The position numbers and the translations under genes are program-made. DNA of 64,000 nt from Rhizobium sp. Q54 (GTDB lineage: Bacteria > Bacteroidota > Bacteroidia > Flavobacteriales > Flavobacteriaceae): NCBI GenBank assembly GCA_943328505.2, contig CALQAH020000001.1:1-64000 (forward strand), written 5' to 3'. Positions 46,187-55,604 of this stretch are shown in pieces (within the stretch, counting starts at the first letter, position 1; each line of letters opens with the position of its first letter). The notes under the pieces were generated by a model. That model ran no database searches. It was not told the origin of the DNA and saw nothing but the letters and a program-made list of their open reading frames with translations.

Positions 46187-46371
46187 TTGTTTACAAATTA
46201 ATTCAATTCTCGACAAATATATAAAAACATCATTCAGTTATAAAATAAAATAAAAAATAGTTGTGTTTTCTAATTAAAATAACTTCTAAATCCAGAAAAA
46301 CTTAAGTATAATTCAAGTTTTTTAAAAATTTTATTAAGGAAAAATAAAATTAATGAGAATTAAAAAAAATG

Positions 46372-46402
46372 TTTATCAATATTTTAATAAAATGTATATT
46401 TG
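46372..46402 (+). promoter_or_regulatory. Promoter of gdhA
   Basis: TATATTTG (46395-46402) with TTT (46372-46374) 20 nt upstream. It lies inside the longest open frame of gdhA, so translation must start downstream, at 46451. Confidence 0.6.
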
Positions 46403-46450
46403 TCGCCAATTAACGAAATCGTTTTCTTAAATCTTAATAATCTAATAATC

Positions 46451-47794
46451 ATGTCACAAAGTATTAATGCTTTTATAGAAGCTGTTGCTAAAAGAAATGC
46501 TAACGAACCTGAATTTATGCAGGCAGTAACTGAAGTTGCAGAAACTGTAATTCCTTTTATTGAAGAAAATAAAAAATACCAAAACAAAATGCTTTTGGAA
46601 AGAATGGTTGAATCTGAAAGAATCATTATGTTCAGAGTTGTTTGGATTGATGATGCTGGGAATACTCAAGTAAATAGAGGTTACCGCATTCAAATGAATT
46701 CTGCAATTGGCCCTTACAAAGGAGGAATTCGTTTTCATCCATCTGTAAATTTAAGTATTTTAAAATTCCTTGCTTTTGAGCAAACTTTTAAAAATAGCTT
46801 AACAACTTTGCCAATGGGTGGAGGAAAAGGTGGAGCAGATTTTGATCCTAAAGGAAAATCAGATAATGAAGTAATGCGTTTTTGTCAAGCTTTCATGACA
46901 GAATTGTCTAAACATATTGGTCCAAATACCGATGTTCCTGCAGGCGATATTGGAGTTGGAGGAAGAGAAGTGGGTTATATGTTTGGTCAATATAAAAGAT
47001 TAAGAAATGAATTTACTGGTGTTTTAACAGGAAAAGGAATTTCTTTTGGAGGTTCGCTTATTCGTCCAGAAGCAACAGGTTATGGAGACGTTTACTTTGC
47101 TCAGAGTATGTTGCAAACTAAAGGAGATAGCTTTATTGGAAAAACTGTTGTTATTTCAGGTTCAGGAAACGTTGCTCAATATGCTGCTGAAAAAGCAACA
47201 CAATTAGGAGGAAAAGTAGTTACATTATCCGATTCTGCAGGATATATATACGATGCTGATGGAATTGATGCTTCTAAATTAGCGCATGTAATGGAAATTA
47301 AAAACGAACTTAGAGGAAGAATTAGTGATTACCTTACTAAATATCCAAATGCAAAATATGTTGCTGGAAAACGTCCATGGGAAGTGAAATGCGATGTAGC
47401 ATTGCCATGTGCCACACAAAACGAATTAAATGAAGAAGAGGCTAAAATGCTCGTAGCAAATGGATGTATTTGCGTTGCCGAAGGCGCAAACATGCCTTCA
47501 ACACCAGAAGCTGTAATCGTTTTTCAAAATGCAAAAATATTGTTTGCGCCAGGAAAAGCATCAAATGCTGGAGGAGTTGCAACATCTGGTCTTGAAATGT
47601 CTCAAAACTCGTTGAGATTAAGTTGGTCCTCTGAAGAAGTTGACGAAAGATTAAAAGGCATCATGTTAGCTATTCACGCTTCATGTGTTAAATATGGTAC
47701 CGAAGCTAATGGCTATGTTGACTATGTAAAAGGTGCTAATATTGCTGGTTTTGTAAAAGTAGCCGATGCAATGCTTGGACAAGGTGTGGTGTAA
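46451..47794 (+). CDS. gdhA: NADP-specific glutamate dehydrogenase
   Basis: The product has 447 residues from the ATG at 46451 (MSQSINAFIEAVAKRNANEP), matching the family's normal N-terminus. Hexameric GDH signatures: YRIQMNSAIGPYKGGIRFHP, LPMGGGKGGADFDPKGKSD with the catalytic Lys, GPNTDVPAGDIGVGGREVG, VVISGSGNVAQYAAEKA for NADP and ATQNELNEEEAKMLVANGC. It interconverts 2-oxoglutarate plus ammonia and glutamate, mainly for ammonia assimilation. A divergent outer-membrane protein gene shares its upstream region. Confidence 0.97.
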   Translation: MSQSINAFIEAVAKRNANEPEFMQAVTEVAETVIPFIEENKKYQNKMLLERMVESERIIMFRVVWIDDAGNTQVNRGYRIQMNSAIGPYKGGIRFHPSVNLSILKFLAFEQTFKNSLTTLPMGGGKGGADFDPKGKSDNEVMRFCQAFMTELSKHIGPNTDVPAGDIGVGGREVGYMFGQYKRLRNEFTGVLTGKGISFGGSLIRPEATGYGDVYFAQSMLQTKGDSFIGKTVVISGSGNVAQYAAEKATQLGGKVVTLSDSAGYIYDADGIDASKLAHVMEIKNELRGRISDYLTKYPNAKYVAGKRPWEVKCDVALPCATQNELNEEEAKMLVANGCICVAEGANMPSTPEAVIVFQNAKILFAPGKASNAGGVATSGLEMSQNSLRLSWSSEEVDERLKGIMLAIHASCVKYGTEANGYVDYVKGANIAGFVKVADAMLGQGVV

Positions 47795-47820
47795 TTTTAA
47801 AATTATATCCTTTCATAAAT

Positions 47821-47850
47821 AAAAATGCCTTCAAATTTGAAGGCATTTTT
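47821..47850 (+). terminator. Intrinsic terminator after gdhA
   Basis: A perfect 30-nt palindrome (arm AAAAATGCCTTCAAA) with T tail, 26 nt after the gdhA stop. Confidence 0.9.
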
Positions 47851-47890
47851 ATTTAATAGTATATAAAAAATAGAATATTTTCGTTTGTAT

Positions 47891-47898
47891 TATATTTG
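47891..47898 (+). promoter_or_regulatory. -7 promoter box of the porZ-like gene
   Basis: TATATTTG at 47891-47898, 17 nt before the ATG at 47916. No convincing -33 TTG is at the normal distance. Confidence 0.45.
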
Positions 47899-47915
47899 TA
47901 CAATAATTGTTTTTC

Positions 47916-50210
47916 ATGAAAAAGTTTTTTTTCTATTTTCTATTCTTTTTTTCTCAATTTGGTTTTTCACAACAAAATCAATTATGGGAAGGCTATTTCT
48001 CTTATAATGAAATCAAAGACCTTTCCGAATCTCCAACAAGAATTTTTGCCGCTGCTGAAAACGCGCTTTTTTCTAAAGATTTGAACACAAACGACATTAA
48101 AACCACCAACACAATTAATGGATTGTCTGGTCAAACAATAACTACCATTTATCACAGCCCTACTTTTAATAAAACAATTGTTGGATATGAAACAGGATTA
48201 ATGATAGTAATCAATGAAATTGATGGTTCAATGTTAAAAGTTGTTGATATCATTAATAAATCAATACCCTCAAACATAAAACGAATCAATCATTTTATGG
48301 AATACGATGGGATTGTCTACGTATCCTGCGATTTTGGGATTGTTCAATATAAATTAGCAACACTTGAGTTTGGCGACACCTACTTCATTGGTCCAGCAGG
48401 TGCAGAAATTAAAGTATATCAAACAGCAGTTTTCAATAACGATATTTATGCAGTGACCCAAAATAATGGAATTAGAAAGGCTTCAATTACAAATCCAAAT
48501 CTAAATGACTTTGCGCAATGGCAATTATTTGATGGAGGTTTTTGGAACGGAATTGTGTCTTTTAACAATCAACTTATTGGAATGAATACCAACGGAAGGG
48601 TATATAAACACAACGGAACTTCTTTTACAGAATTTGGAAATATTTTACAAAGCGGTTTGGATATTAGAACTAATGATGGTGAATTAATTGTAACCACTCT
48701 TAATCATGTGTTTATATACAATCAAAATTTAAGTCAGATAGTGCACATCCAAAACTTTCAAATCACCGAAATCCCTGTTACATTTTCCTGCGCAACGGTT
48801 ATTAATGATGTTATTTATATAGGCACAAATGAAAATGGTATAGTATCCTCTACAATACCAAATCCAACAGGTTTCCAATTTATAATGCCAAATGGTCCGT
48901 CAAGAAATAGTATTTTTTCAATCAATACTTCTTCAAGTACTATATGGGCAGTTTATGGCGATTATACCACTCAATACGATCCAGCACCGCTATTATATAA
49001 AGGAATTAGTAAATACAACAACAATCAATGGCTAAATATTCCTTATAACGATGTGCATTTTTCAGGAAGTGAAACACCAGATTTAGTTAGAGTAACGGTT
49101 AATCCAACCAATGAAAATCAAATTTTTATCAGCTCTTATTTTGCAGGACTTTTAGTGTTTGATAACGATGTCTTAACTACTGTTTATAATGAAACAAACA
49201 GTGGGTTAGAATCAATATTTCCTACTGATCCAGCAGATGCAAATTTAAGAATAGAACAAAGTGCTTTTGATAAAGCTGGAAATTTATGGATGACAAACGG
49301 ATTAGTCGCCAATGGTATTAAAGAACTAAAGGCTAATGGTCAATGGCAATCGTATAGTGTAACGTCAATAATAAGTAGCTTCTTCGATGCCCGATTAGGT
49401 AAAATGGTAATTGACAGAAACGACACAAAATGGATTTGTACCACTTCCGATGGTGTAATTGCTTTTAACGAAAACGGCAATGTATATAAAAAAATAACTT
49501 TTGGTGACGAACTAGGAAATCTCCCAATTGAAGACGCAAGGTGTTTAGCTATTGACAACCGAAGCCAACTTTGGATTGGAACTCGAAAAGGATTACGAGT
49601 ACTACCTAGTATTGGAAGTTTTAATAATGAAGAGCAGATGAAAGCCAATGCCATTATTATCCTTGAAAACGATTTAGCTCAAGAATTACTGTACGAACAA
49701 TTTGTAACCGATATTGTTGTTGATGGCTCTAATAGAAAATGGATTGGAACAGCTGATTCAGGGGTTTTTCTATTTTCTTCCAATGGTCAAGAAACGATTT
49801 ATCATTTTACAAAAGACAATTCGCCATTACCAAGTGATGTTATTAGAGATATAGATATTAATGATGTTACTGGCGAAGTGTTTTTCGTTACCCAAAAAGG
49901 AATGGTTTCCTTTAAAGGAACTTCAACAAAACCAAGTGATTCGCTTAGTGATGCCTATGTCTATCCAAATCCAGTTCGTCCTGAGTTTTTTGGAACCGTA
50001 AAAATAGCAGGGCTAATTGCCAACGCCAATATAAAAATTACGGATATCGAAGGGAATTTAGTCTACGAAACAACTTCTGTAGGAGGAACTGTAGAATGGG
50101 ATACTACAGCTTTTGGCAAATATAAAGTTGCCTCAGGAGTATACATGATTTTTATTGCTGCTGATGACGCTTCGGATACTACCGTAAAAAAAGTGATGAT
50201 TATTCGATAA
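47916..50210 (+). CDS. porZ: PorZ-like beta-propeller protein of the type IX secretion system
   Basis: The product has 764 residues from the ATG at 47916; the frame's upstream TTG at 47907 is unlikely. Signal peptide MKKFFFYFLFFFSQFGFSQ, then two beta-propellers of the two-component-regulator type (repeats such as MVIDRNDTKWICTTSDGVIA, LAIDNRSQLWIGTRKGLRVL, VVDGSNRKWIGTADSGVFLF), and a C-terminal T9SS type-A-like domain (YVYPNPVRPEFFGTVKIAG to DTTVKKVMIIR). Length and order match PorZ, a surface component of the T9SS attachment complex in Porphyromonas that supports anchoring of cargo to A-LPS. recO overlaps its stop by 1 nt; I recall this pairing in other Flavobacteria. Confidence 0.85.
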   Translation: MKKFFFYFLFFFSQFGFSQQNQLWEGYFSYNEIKDLSESPTRIFAAAENALFSKDLNTNDIKTTNTINGLSGQTITTIYHSPTFNKTIVGYETGLMIVINEIDGSMLKVVDIINKSIPSNIKRINHFMEYDGIVYVSCDFGIVQYKLATLEFGDTYFIGPAGAEIKVYQTAVFNNDIYAVTQNNGIRKASITNPNLNDFAQWQLFDGGFWNGIVSFNNQLIGMNTNGRVYKHNGTSFTEFGNILQSGLDIRTNDGELIVTTLNHVFIYNQNLSQIVHIQNFQITEIPVTFSCATVINDVIYIGTNENGIVSSTIPNPTGFQFIMPNGPSRNSIFSINTSSSTIWAVYGDYTTQYDPAPLLYKGISKYNNNQWLNIPYNDVHFSGSETPDLVRVTVNPTNENQIFISSYFAGLLVFDNDVLTTVYNETNSGLESIFPTDPADANLRIEQSAFDKAGNLWMTNGLVANGIKELKANGQWQSYSVTSIISSFFDARLGKMVIDRNDTKWICTTSDGVIAFNENGNVYKKITFGDELGNLPIEDARCLAIDNRSQLWIGTRKGLRVLPSIGSFNNEEQMKANAIIILENDLAQELLYEQFVTDIVVDGSNRKWIGTADSGVFLFSSNGQETIYHFTKDNSPLPSDVIRDIDINDVTGEVFFVTQKGMVSFKGTSTKPSDSLSDAYVYPNPVRPEFFGTVKIAGLIANANIKITDIEGNLVYETTSVGGTVEWDTTAFGKYKVASGVYMIFIAADDASDTTVKKVMIIR

Positions 50211-50923
50211 TGCAAATCAAAACCAAAGCCATTGTAATTTCTTCCTTGAAATACCAGGAAAAAAGCTTGATAGTTAAGTGTTTTACCCTTTCCGATGGTT
50301 TGAAATCCTACTTTGTTCGCGACGCTTTTTCGTCCCGAAAATCCAATCAAAAAATTGCCTATTTTCAGCCCTTGTCTATTCTTGAAATTGAAGCCATTCA
50401 TAAAAACAAAGGCACTTTAGAGAGTTTTAAAGAAATTAAAATTGCCTCGCCGTTTCATTCCATCCATTCTGATGTAGTGAAAAGCACCATTGTCATGTTT
50501 GTTTCCGAAATTTTAAATACGTCCATTCAAGAAGAAGAAAAAAACGAAGCGCTTTTTTATTTCTTAGAAACGGCGCTAACGTGGTTAGACAACCACCATG
50601 AGATAAGTAATTTTCACCTCATTTTATTGCTCGAAATCACTAAATATCTAGGTTTCTATCCAGATACTGCCAATATGGAAAATAGATTTTTCGAAATGAC
50701 CGAAGGTGTTTTTTCACCATTCCATGCCATAAGCTCACTGACCGAACACGAAACCATTTTATTCAAAAAACTCATCGACCTCAAATTCGATAACAACCAA
50801 AAGTCATTTCATGTTATCGAAAGACAACTGCTCCTAAAAATCCTTATAGATTACTATAGTTTTCATCTAGATGGTTTTAGAAAACCAAAATCAATCGAAG
50901 TATTGAAAGAAGTTTTTTCATAA
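50210..50923 (+). CDS. recO: DNA repair protein RecO
   Basis: The product has 237 residues. An N-terminal OB-fold (MQIKTKAIVISSLKYQEKSL, VKCFTLSDGLKSYFVRDAFS) is followed by the helical RecO C-terminal domain (NEALFYFLETALTWLD, FHLILLLEITKYLGFYPD, KLIDLKFDNNQKSFHVIERQ). The four-Cys zinc site of some RecO proteins is absent. It helps RecA load in RecFOR recombination. Its ATG overlaps the porZ stop (TAATG), so translation is probably coupled. Confidence 0.9.
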   Translation: MQIKTKAIVISSLKYQEKSLIVKCFTLSDGLKSYFVRDAFSSRKSNQKIAYFQPLSILEIEAIHKNKGTLESFKEIKIASPFHSIHSDVVKSTIVMFVSEILNTSIQEEEKNEALFYFLETALTWLDNHHEISNFHLILLLEITKYLGFYPDTANMENRFFEMTEGVFSPFHAISSLTEHETILFKKLIDLKFDNNQKSFHVIERQLLLKILIDYYSFHLDGFRKPKSIEVLKEVFS

Positions 50924-50930
50924 TTTTTTT

Positions 50931-51029
50931 GGCGTGACCTTGCTAAAAAGCAGGCCGCGTCTTCCACTTTATCTTTTTTAATCCCGAAGTTTCGGAATTA
51001 AAAAAGGATGCCGTTGCAACCGCTCACGC
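50931..51029 (+). repeat. Structured intergenic repeat, copy A (recO-ileS gap)
   Basis: A 55-nt core (50963-51017) matches the copy at 63265-63319: TCCACTTTATCTTTTT, a hairpin, then AAAAAGGATGCCGTTGC. The hairpin (50973-51006) is 34 nt with 15 of 16 pairs and loop GT. Outside it, GCGTGA (50932-50937) pairs with TCACGC (51024-51029), TTGC (50940-50943) with GCAA (51016-51019), and TGCT/AGCA (50941-50944/50949-50952) can instead form a small local stem. Confidence 0.75.
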
Positions 51030-51112
51030 AAACCCCTGAAACTTTCGACTTTCAACTTTCAACATTAGACATAAATTTATTACTTTCGCAAATCGATTTT
51101 AGAAAAGATACA

Positions 51113-54100
51113 ATGAGCACAAAATTTACTGAATACAAAGGACTTGACTTACCAAAAGTAGCCACAGAAGTTCTTGATTTCTGGAAAAAAGAAAACATAT
51201 TCGAGAAAAGCGTCACCACTCGTGAAGGCAATACACCATTCGTGTTTTTTGAAGGTCCGCCTTCAGCCAATGGATTGCCAGGAATTCATCACGTGATGGC
51301 TCGTGCTATTAAAGATATTTTTTGTCGCTATAAAACTCAAAAAGGTTTCCAAGTTAAACGTAAAGCGGGTTGGGATACGCATGGTTTGCCTATCGAATTA
51401 GGAACCGAAAAAGAATTAGGAATCACCAAAGAAGATATTGGAAAAACCATTTCGGTAGAAGAATATAACGAAGCGTGTAAAAAAACCGTAATGCGTTATA
51501 CCGATGTCTGGAATGACCTAACCGAAAAAATGGGCTATTGGGTTGATATGGAAAATCCTTATGTAACCTACAAACCCAAATATATGGAAAGTGTTTGGTG
51601 GCTTTTAAAACAAATCTATAACAAGGATTTGATGTACAAAGGCTATACCATCCAACCGTATTCGCCAAAAGCAGGAACAGGGTTGTCTTCCCACGAAGTC
51701 AACCAACCCGGAAGTTATAGAGATGTTACAGACACAACCGTTGTCGCGCAATTTAAAGCCATAAACGAAACCTTGCCAAGTTTTCTTCAAAGTTTTGGCG
51801 ACATTCATATTTTAGCATGGACAACAACTCCGTGGACCTTGCCAAGCAATACCGCTTTAACGGTTGGTCCAAAAATCGACTATGTTGTAGTAGAAACGTT
51901 CAACCAATATACATTCCGTCCGACCAATGTAATTTTAGCTAAAAACTTAGTTGGAAAACAATTCGGAAAAGGATTCTTTGCTTCAACAGAGCCTCACGAT
52001 TTTGAAAATTTCAAAGAAGGCGATAAAAATATTCCCTACCAAATACTTGCCGAATGTAAAGGATTGGATTTAGTAGGCATTCGTTATGAACAACTAGTAC
52101 CTTTCACACTTCCATATCAAAATCCAGAAAATGCTTTTAGAGTTATAGCAGGCGATTTTGTGACTACCGAAGATGGAACAGGAATCGTTCACACGGCACC
52201 CACTTTTGGAGCCGATGATGCCAAAGTTGCCAAAGAAGCAACACCAGAAGTACCACCAATGTTAGTGTTGGATGAAAATGGGAATCCAGTGCCGTTAGTC
52301 AACCTACAAGGAAAGTTCACGTCACACATGGGTGAATATGCTGGGAAATATGTTAAAAATGAATATTACAACGAAGGTGAAGCTCCTGAACGCTCTATAG
52401 ATGTTGAACTTGCCATTCGTTTAAAAGAAGAAAACAAAGCCTTCAAGGTGGAAAAATACGTACACAGTTACCCACATTGTTGGAGAACCGATACGCCAAT
52501 TTTATATTATCCGCTAGATTCTTGGTTTATAAAAATCACAGAAGTGCGTGATCGTATGTTTGATTTGAACGATACAATCAACTGGAAGCCTAAAGCAACG
52601 GGCGAAGGGCGTTTTGGGAATTGGTTAAAAAATGCCAACGACTGGAACTTATCGCGTTCTCGTTTTTGGGGAATTCCATTGCCAATTTGGAGAAATGAAG
52701 AAGGAACCGAAGAAATGTTAATGGGTTCGGTGGAAGAATTATACAACGAAATTGAAAAATCAATTGCTGCCGGTTTTCAAAAATCCAATCCTTTTCAAGG
52801 TTTCCAAATTGGAAATATGTCTGAAGCCAATTATGATTTAATCGATCTACATAAGAATGTAGTAGATGAAATTATTTTAGTTTCTGCTTCTGGAAAACCT
52901 ATGAAACGCGAATCTGATTTGATTGATGTTTGGTTCGATTCAGGATCCATGCCCTATGCTCAATGGCATTATCCATTTGAAAACAAAGATAAAATTGACG
53001 AAAATAAAGATTTTCCAGCCGATTTTATTGCCGAAGGAGTAGACCAAACTCGCGGTTGGTTTTATACTTTACACGCTATTGGAACTTTAGTGTTTGATAA
53101 AATTGCTTATAAAAACGTAGTTTCTAACGGATTAGTTTTAGATAAAAACGGACAAAAAATGTCCAAACGATTAGGAAATGCAGCCGATCCATTTGAAACC
53201 TTAAGCGAATACGGTCCAGATGCGACACGTTGGTACATGATTGCTAACGCCAATCCGTGGGACAATTTAAAGTTTGATATTGAGGGCATTGCTGAGGTAA
53301 GGCGTAAATTTTTTGGAACATTGTACAATACTTACTCGTTTTTTGTTTTATATGCCAATATTGACAACTTCAACTATGACGAAGCTGAAATTCCATTAAA
53401 AGACCGTCCAGAAATTGACCAATGGATTATCTCTGAATTGAATACTTTAATAAAAATTGTTGATGATGCCTATTCCGATTATGAACCTACAAAAGCGGCT
53501 CGAGCCATATCTGATTTTGTTCAAGAAAACTTGAGTAATTGGTATGTGCGTTTGTGTCGACGTCGTTTTTGGAAAGGTGACTATGCTCAAGATAAAATTG
53601 CAGCCTATCAAACTTTGTATACTTGTTTGTTAACCATAAGTAAATTGGGCGCTCCAATTGCACCATTCTTTATGGATAAACTTTACAGAGACTTAACTTT
53701 ATCGACACAGACAGAAAATTTTGAGAGTGTACATTTGGCAAAATTCCCTGTATCAGTTGAAAACTTTGTTGATAAATCATTAGAGAGTAAAATGCAGAAA
53801 GCACAGACCATTTCGTCACTTGTTTTATCACTTCGAAAAAAGGAAATGATCAAGGTACGTCAACCTTTGCAAAAAGTAATGATACCAATACTTGACGAGA
53901 GTCAAAGAGTTGAAATTGAAGCTATTTCGGACCTTATAAAAGCAGAGGTAAATGTAAAAGAAATCGAACTTTTAGACGATGCTTCTGGGGTTTTAGTCAA
54001 GCAAATAAAACCAAATTTCAAAGCACTTGGACCACGATTTGGAAAAGACATGGGGCTGATTGCCAAAGAGATACAGCAATTTACTCCAGAGCAAATTACG

Positions 54101-54514
54101 CAATTGGATATGGACGGAAGCATCATGCTTGATATTTCAGGAAAAAGCATAATTTTATCCATAGAAGATGTGGAGATTTCTTCTCAAGATATTCCGGGTT
54201 GGTTAGTAGCAAATGCTAATGGAATTACTGTTGCGCTTGACATTACAATTTCCGAGGAATTGAAAGAAGAAGGAATTGCTAGAGAGTTGGTTAACAGAAT
54301 TCAGAATATTAGAAAAGATAGCGGTTTTGATGTTACCGACAAGATTATAGTATATTTGCAAAAAAATCCAGAATTAGAAAAAGCATTCATCGCAAATGAA
54401 AACTATATTAAATCTGAAACATTAACACAAACAGTGCTATTTGAAGAAAAAATAGAAAATGGTATTGAAATAGAATTTGACGAAATAAAAACTAAAATAA
54501 TAATCACAAAATAA
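51113..54514 (+). CDS. ileS: Isoleucine-tRNA ligase with GIHH in place of HIGH
   Basis: The product has 1133 residues from the ATG at 51113 (MSTKFTEYKGLDLPKVATEV); the longer frame to 51008 runs through a structured repeat and is rejected. Class I IleRS features: FFEGPPSANGLPGIHHVMAR, RKAGWDTHGLPIELG, editing-domain HILAWTTTPWTLPSNTALTV and HTAPTFGADD, DVWFDSGSMPYAQW, GVDQTRGWFYTLHAI and KMSKR (K682). At the HIGH position it reads G57-I58-H59-H60. GXHH-type IleRS2 enzymes are described as extremely mupirocin-resistant. A TActTTCG near-consensus -7 box lies at 51081-51088. The DksA-like gene follows 7 nt downstream. Confidence 0.97.
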   Translation: MSTKFTEYKGLDLPKVATEVLDFWKKENIFEKSVTTREGNTPFVFFEGPPSANGLPGIHHVMARAIKDIFCRYKTQKGFQVKRKAGWDTHGLPIELGTEKELGITKEDIGKTISVEEYNEACKKTVMRYTDVWNDLTEKMGYWVDMENPYVTYKPKYMESVWWLLKQIYNKDLMYKGYTIQPYSPKAGTGLSSHEVNQPGSYRDVTDTTVVAQFKAINETLPSFLQSFGDIHILAWTTTPWTLPSNTALTVGPKIDYVVVETFNQYTFRPTNVILAKNLVGKQFGKGFFASTEPHDFENFKEGDKNIPYQILAECKGLDLVGIRYEQLVPFTLPYQNPENAFRVIAGDFVTTEDGTGIVHTAPTFGADDAKVAKEATPEVPPMLVLDENGNPVPLVNLQGKFTSHMGEYAGKYVKNEYYNEGEAPERSIDVELAIRLKEENKAFKVEKYVHSYPHCWRTDTPILYYPLDSWFIKITEVRDRMFDLNDTINWKPKATGEGRFGNWLKNANDWNLSRSRFWGIPLPIWRNEEGTEEMLMGSVEELYNEIEKSIAAGFQKSNPFQGFQIGNMSEANYDLIDLHKNVVDEIILVSASGKPMKRESDLIDVWFDSGSMPYAQWHYPFENKDKIDENKDFPADFIAEGVDQTRGWFYTLHAIGTLVFDKIAYKNVVSNGLVLDKNGQKMSKRLGNAADPFETLSEYGPDATRWYMIANANPWDNLKFDIEGIAEVRRKFFGTLYNTYSFFVLYANIDNFNYDEAEIPLKDRPEIDQWIISELNTLIKIVDDAYSDYEPTKAARAISDFVQENLSNWYVRLCRRRFWKGDYAQDKIAAYQTLYTCLLTISKLGAPIAPFFMDKLYRDLTLSTQTENFESVHLAKFPVSVENFVDKSLESKMQKAQTISSLVLSLRKKEMIKVRQPLQKVMIPILDESQRVEIEAISDLIKAEVNVKEIELLDDASGVLVKQIKPNFKALGPRFGKDMGLIAKEIQQFTPEQITQLDMDGSIMLDISGKSIILSIEDVEISSQDIPGWLVANANGITVALDITISEELKEEGIARELVNRIQNIRKDSGFDVTDKIIVYLQKNPELEKAFIANENYIKSETLTQTVLFEEKIENGIEIEFDEIKTKIIITK

Positions 54515-54521
54515 TAAGAAA

Positions 54522-54902
54522 ATGATAGATGAAGTTGCAAGATACTCTGACGCTGATTTAGCAGAATTTAAAGAGCTTATTCTTAAAAAAATTAGTAAAG
54601 CACAATACGATTTAGAATTGATAAAAAGCGCTTATATGAATGATTTAAACAACGGAACAGATGACACATCGCCAACGTTTAAAGCCTTTGAAGAAGGAAG
54701 CGAAACAATGAGTAAAGAAGCAAATTCACAATTGGCAATTCGTCAAGAAAAGTTTATTCGCGATTTAAAAAACGCACTTTTCCGTGTTGAAAATAAAACC
54801 TATGGTGTATGCAAAGTTTCGGGGAAACTAATTAGTAAAGAAAGGCTAATGATTGTTCCTCATGCTACAATGAGTATGGAATCTAAAAACGCTCAACGTT
54901 AA
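54522..54902 (+). CDS. TraR/DksA-like protein with degenerate zinc site
   Basis: The product has 126 residues: a long N-terminal coiled-coil hairpin (about 1-90; LAEFKELILKKISKAQYDLE, LAIRQEKFIRDLKNALFRVE) and the C-terminal DksA-type region YGVCKVSGKLISKERLMIVP then HATMSME. Classical DksA has four Cys; here one Cys remains, so zinc binding is doubtful. Cys-poor DksA/TraR proteins that still act on RNA polymerase secondary channels are known. It lies 7 nt after ileS and ends before a terminator, so it is the last gene of that transcript. Confidence 0.9.
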   Translation: MIDEVARYSDADLAEFKELILKKISKAQYDLELIKSAYMNDLNNGTDDTSPTFKAFEEGSETMSKEANSQLAIRQEKFIRDLKNALFRVENKTYGVCKVSGKLISKERLMIVPHATMSMESKNAQR

Positions 54903-54915
54903 GCATTCAAAATAT

Positions 54916-54943
54916 AAAAAACGCTCCAAGTGGAGCGTTTTTT
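54916..54943 (+). terminator. Intrinsic terminator after the DksA-like gene
   Basis: A perfect 13-bp stem (AAAAAACGCTCCA / TGGAGCGTTTTTT) around AG. It excludes a GTG at 54930 as the start of lspA. Confidence 0.9.
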
Positions 54944-54977
54944 AAACAATTCTCTTTACGCCATTAATTATTTCAAG

Positions 54978-55604
54978 ATGACTTTAGGTAAATCAATTCT
55001 GTTTATACTTTCAATTCTTATTCTAGATCAAGTTTCAAAAATATTTATTAAAACCAACTTTATTTATGGTGAAGCCGGACAAATTGATGTTGCGAGTTGG
55101 TTTAAAATTTTATTAATTGAAAATGAGGGAATGGCTTGGGGAACAAAAATTCCAGGACAGCACGGAAAATTAATTTTAACCATGTTTCGTATCCTAGCAG
55201 TTTTTGGAATAGGTTACTGGTTATGGGATTCTTGTGAAAATAAATACAGTTCCAATTTTTTAATAGTGGCCATTTCTTTAATATTTGCAGGTGCTGCTGG
55301 AAACATTATCGACTCTGTATTTTACGGTGTTATTTTTGACGATAGTTACAATCAATTAGCGGTTTTAAATTCTGAAAAGCCCTATGGAACATGGTTTCAC
55401 GGAAAAGTAGTGGACATGCTTTATTTTCCAATTGTGGACACGCACTTTCCGGATTGGGTTCCTTATTTTGGTGGGAAGGAATTTAAATTTTTTAATGCTA
55501 TTTTTAATATTGCCGATGTTGCAATCTCGACTGGAGTTGGAATTCTAATTGTTTTTAATAAAAAAGCATTCACACCAGCATCGCCATTTAAATCCATTTC
55601 ATAA
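54978..55604 (+). CDS. lspA: Lipoprotein signal peptidase (signal peptidase II)
   Basis: The product has 208 residues from the ATG at 54978 (MTLGKSILFILSILILDQVS). Four membrane helices and the catalytic Asp pair are visible: AGAAGNIIDSVFYG and FNIADVAIS; GKVVDMLYFP is also conserved. It cleaves prolipoprotein signals such as those of the two lipoproteins in this window. The Bacteroidetes insertion YNQLAVLNSEKPYGTWFHG is present. The last 17 nt overlap the convergent formyl-THF cyclo-ligase gene. Confidence 0.96.
   Translation: MTLGKSILFILSILILDQVSKIFIKTNFIYGEAGQIDVASWFKILLIENEGMAWGTKIPGQHGKLILTMFRILAVFGIGYWLWDSCENKYSSNFLIVAISLIFAGAAGNIIDSVFYGVIFDDSYNQLAVLNSEKPYGTWFHGKVVDMLYFPIVDTHFPDWVPYFGGKEFKFFNAIFNIADVAISTGVGILIVFNKKAFTPASPFKSIS

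Noticed and set aside
46400..46450. N-terminal extension of gdhA
   Set aside because: The extension begins inside the -7 promoter box and the family's N-terminus matches the ATG at 46451.
50963..51017. Structured repeat as a plain rho-independent terminator
   Set aside because: T runs form the 5' arm of the stem and not the 3' tail, and the conserved GGATGCCG flank is not expected of a terminator.
51008..51112. Longer N-terminus of ileS
   Set aside because: It would translate part of the structured repeat and adds residues unlike any IleRS.
54930..54977. Upstream GTG start for lspA
   Set aside because: It lies within the terminator hairpin of the preceding gene; the ATG at 54978 begins the normal LspA N-terminus.
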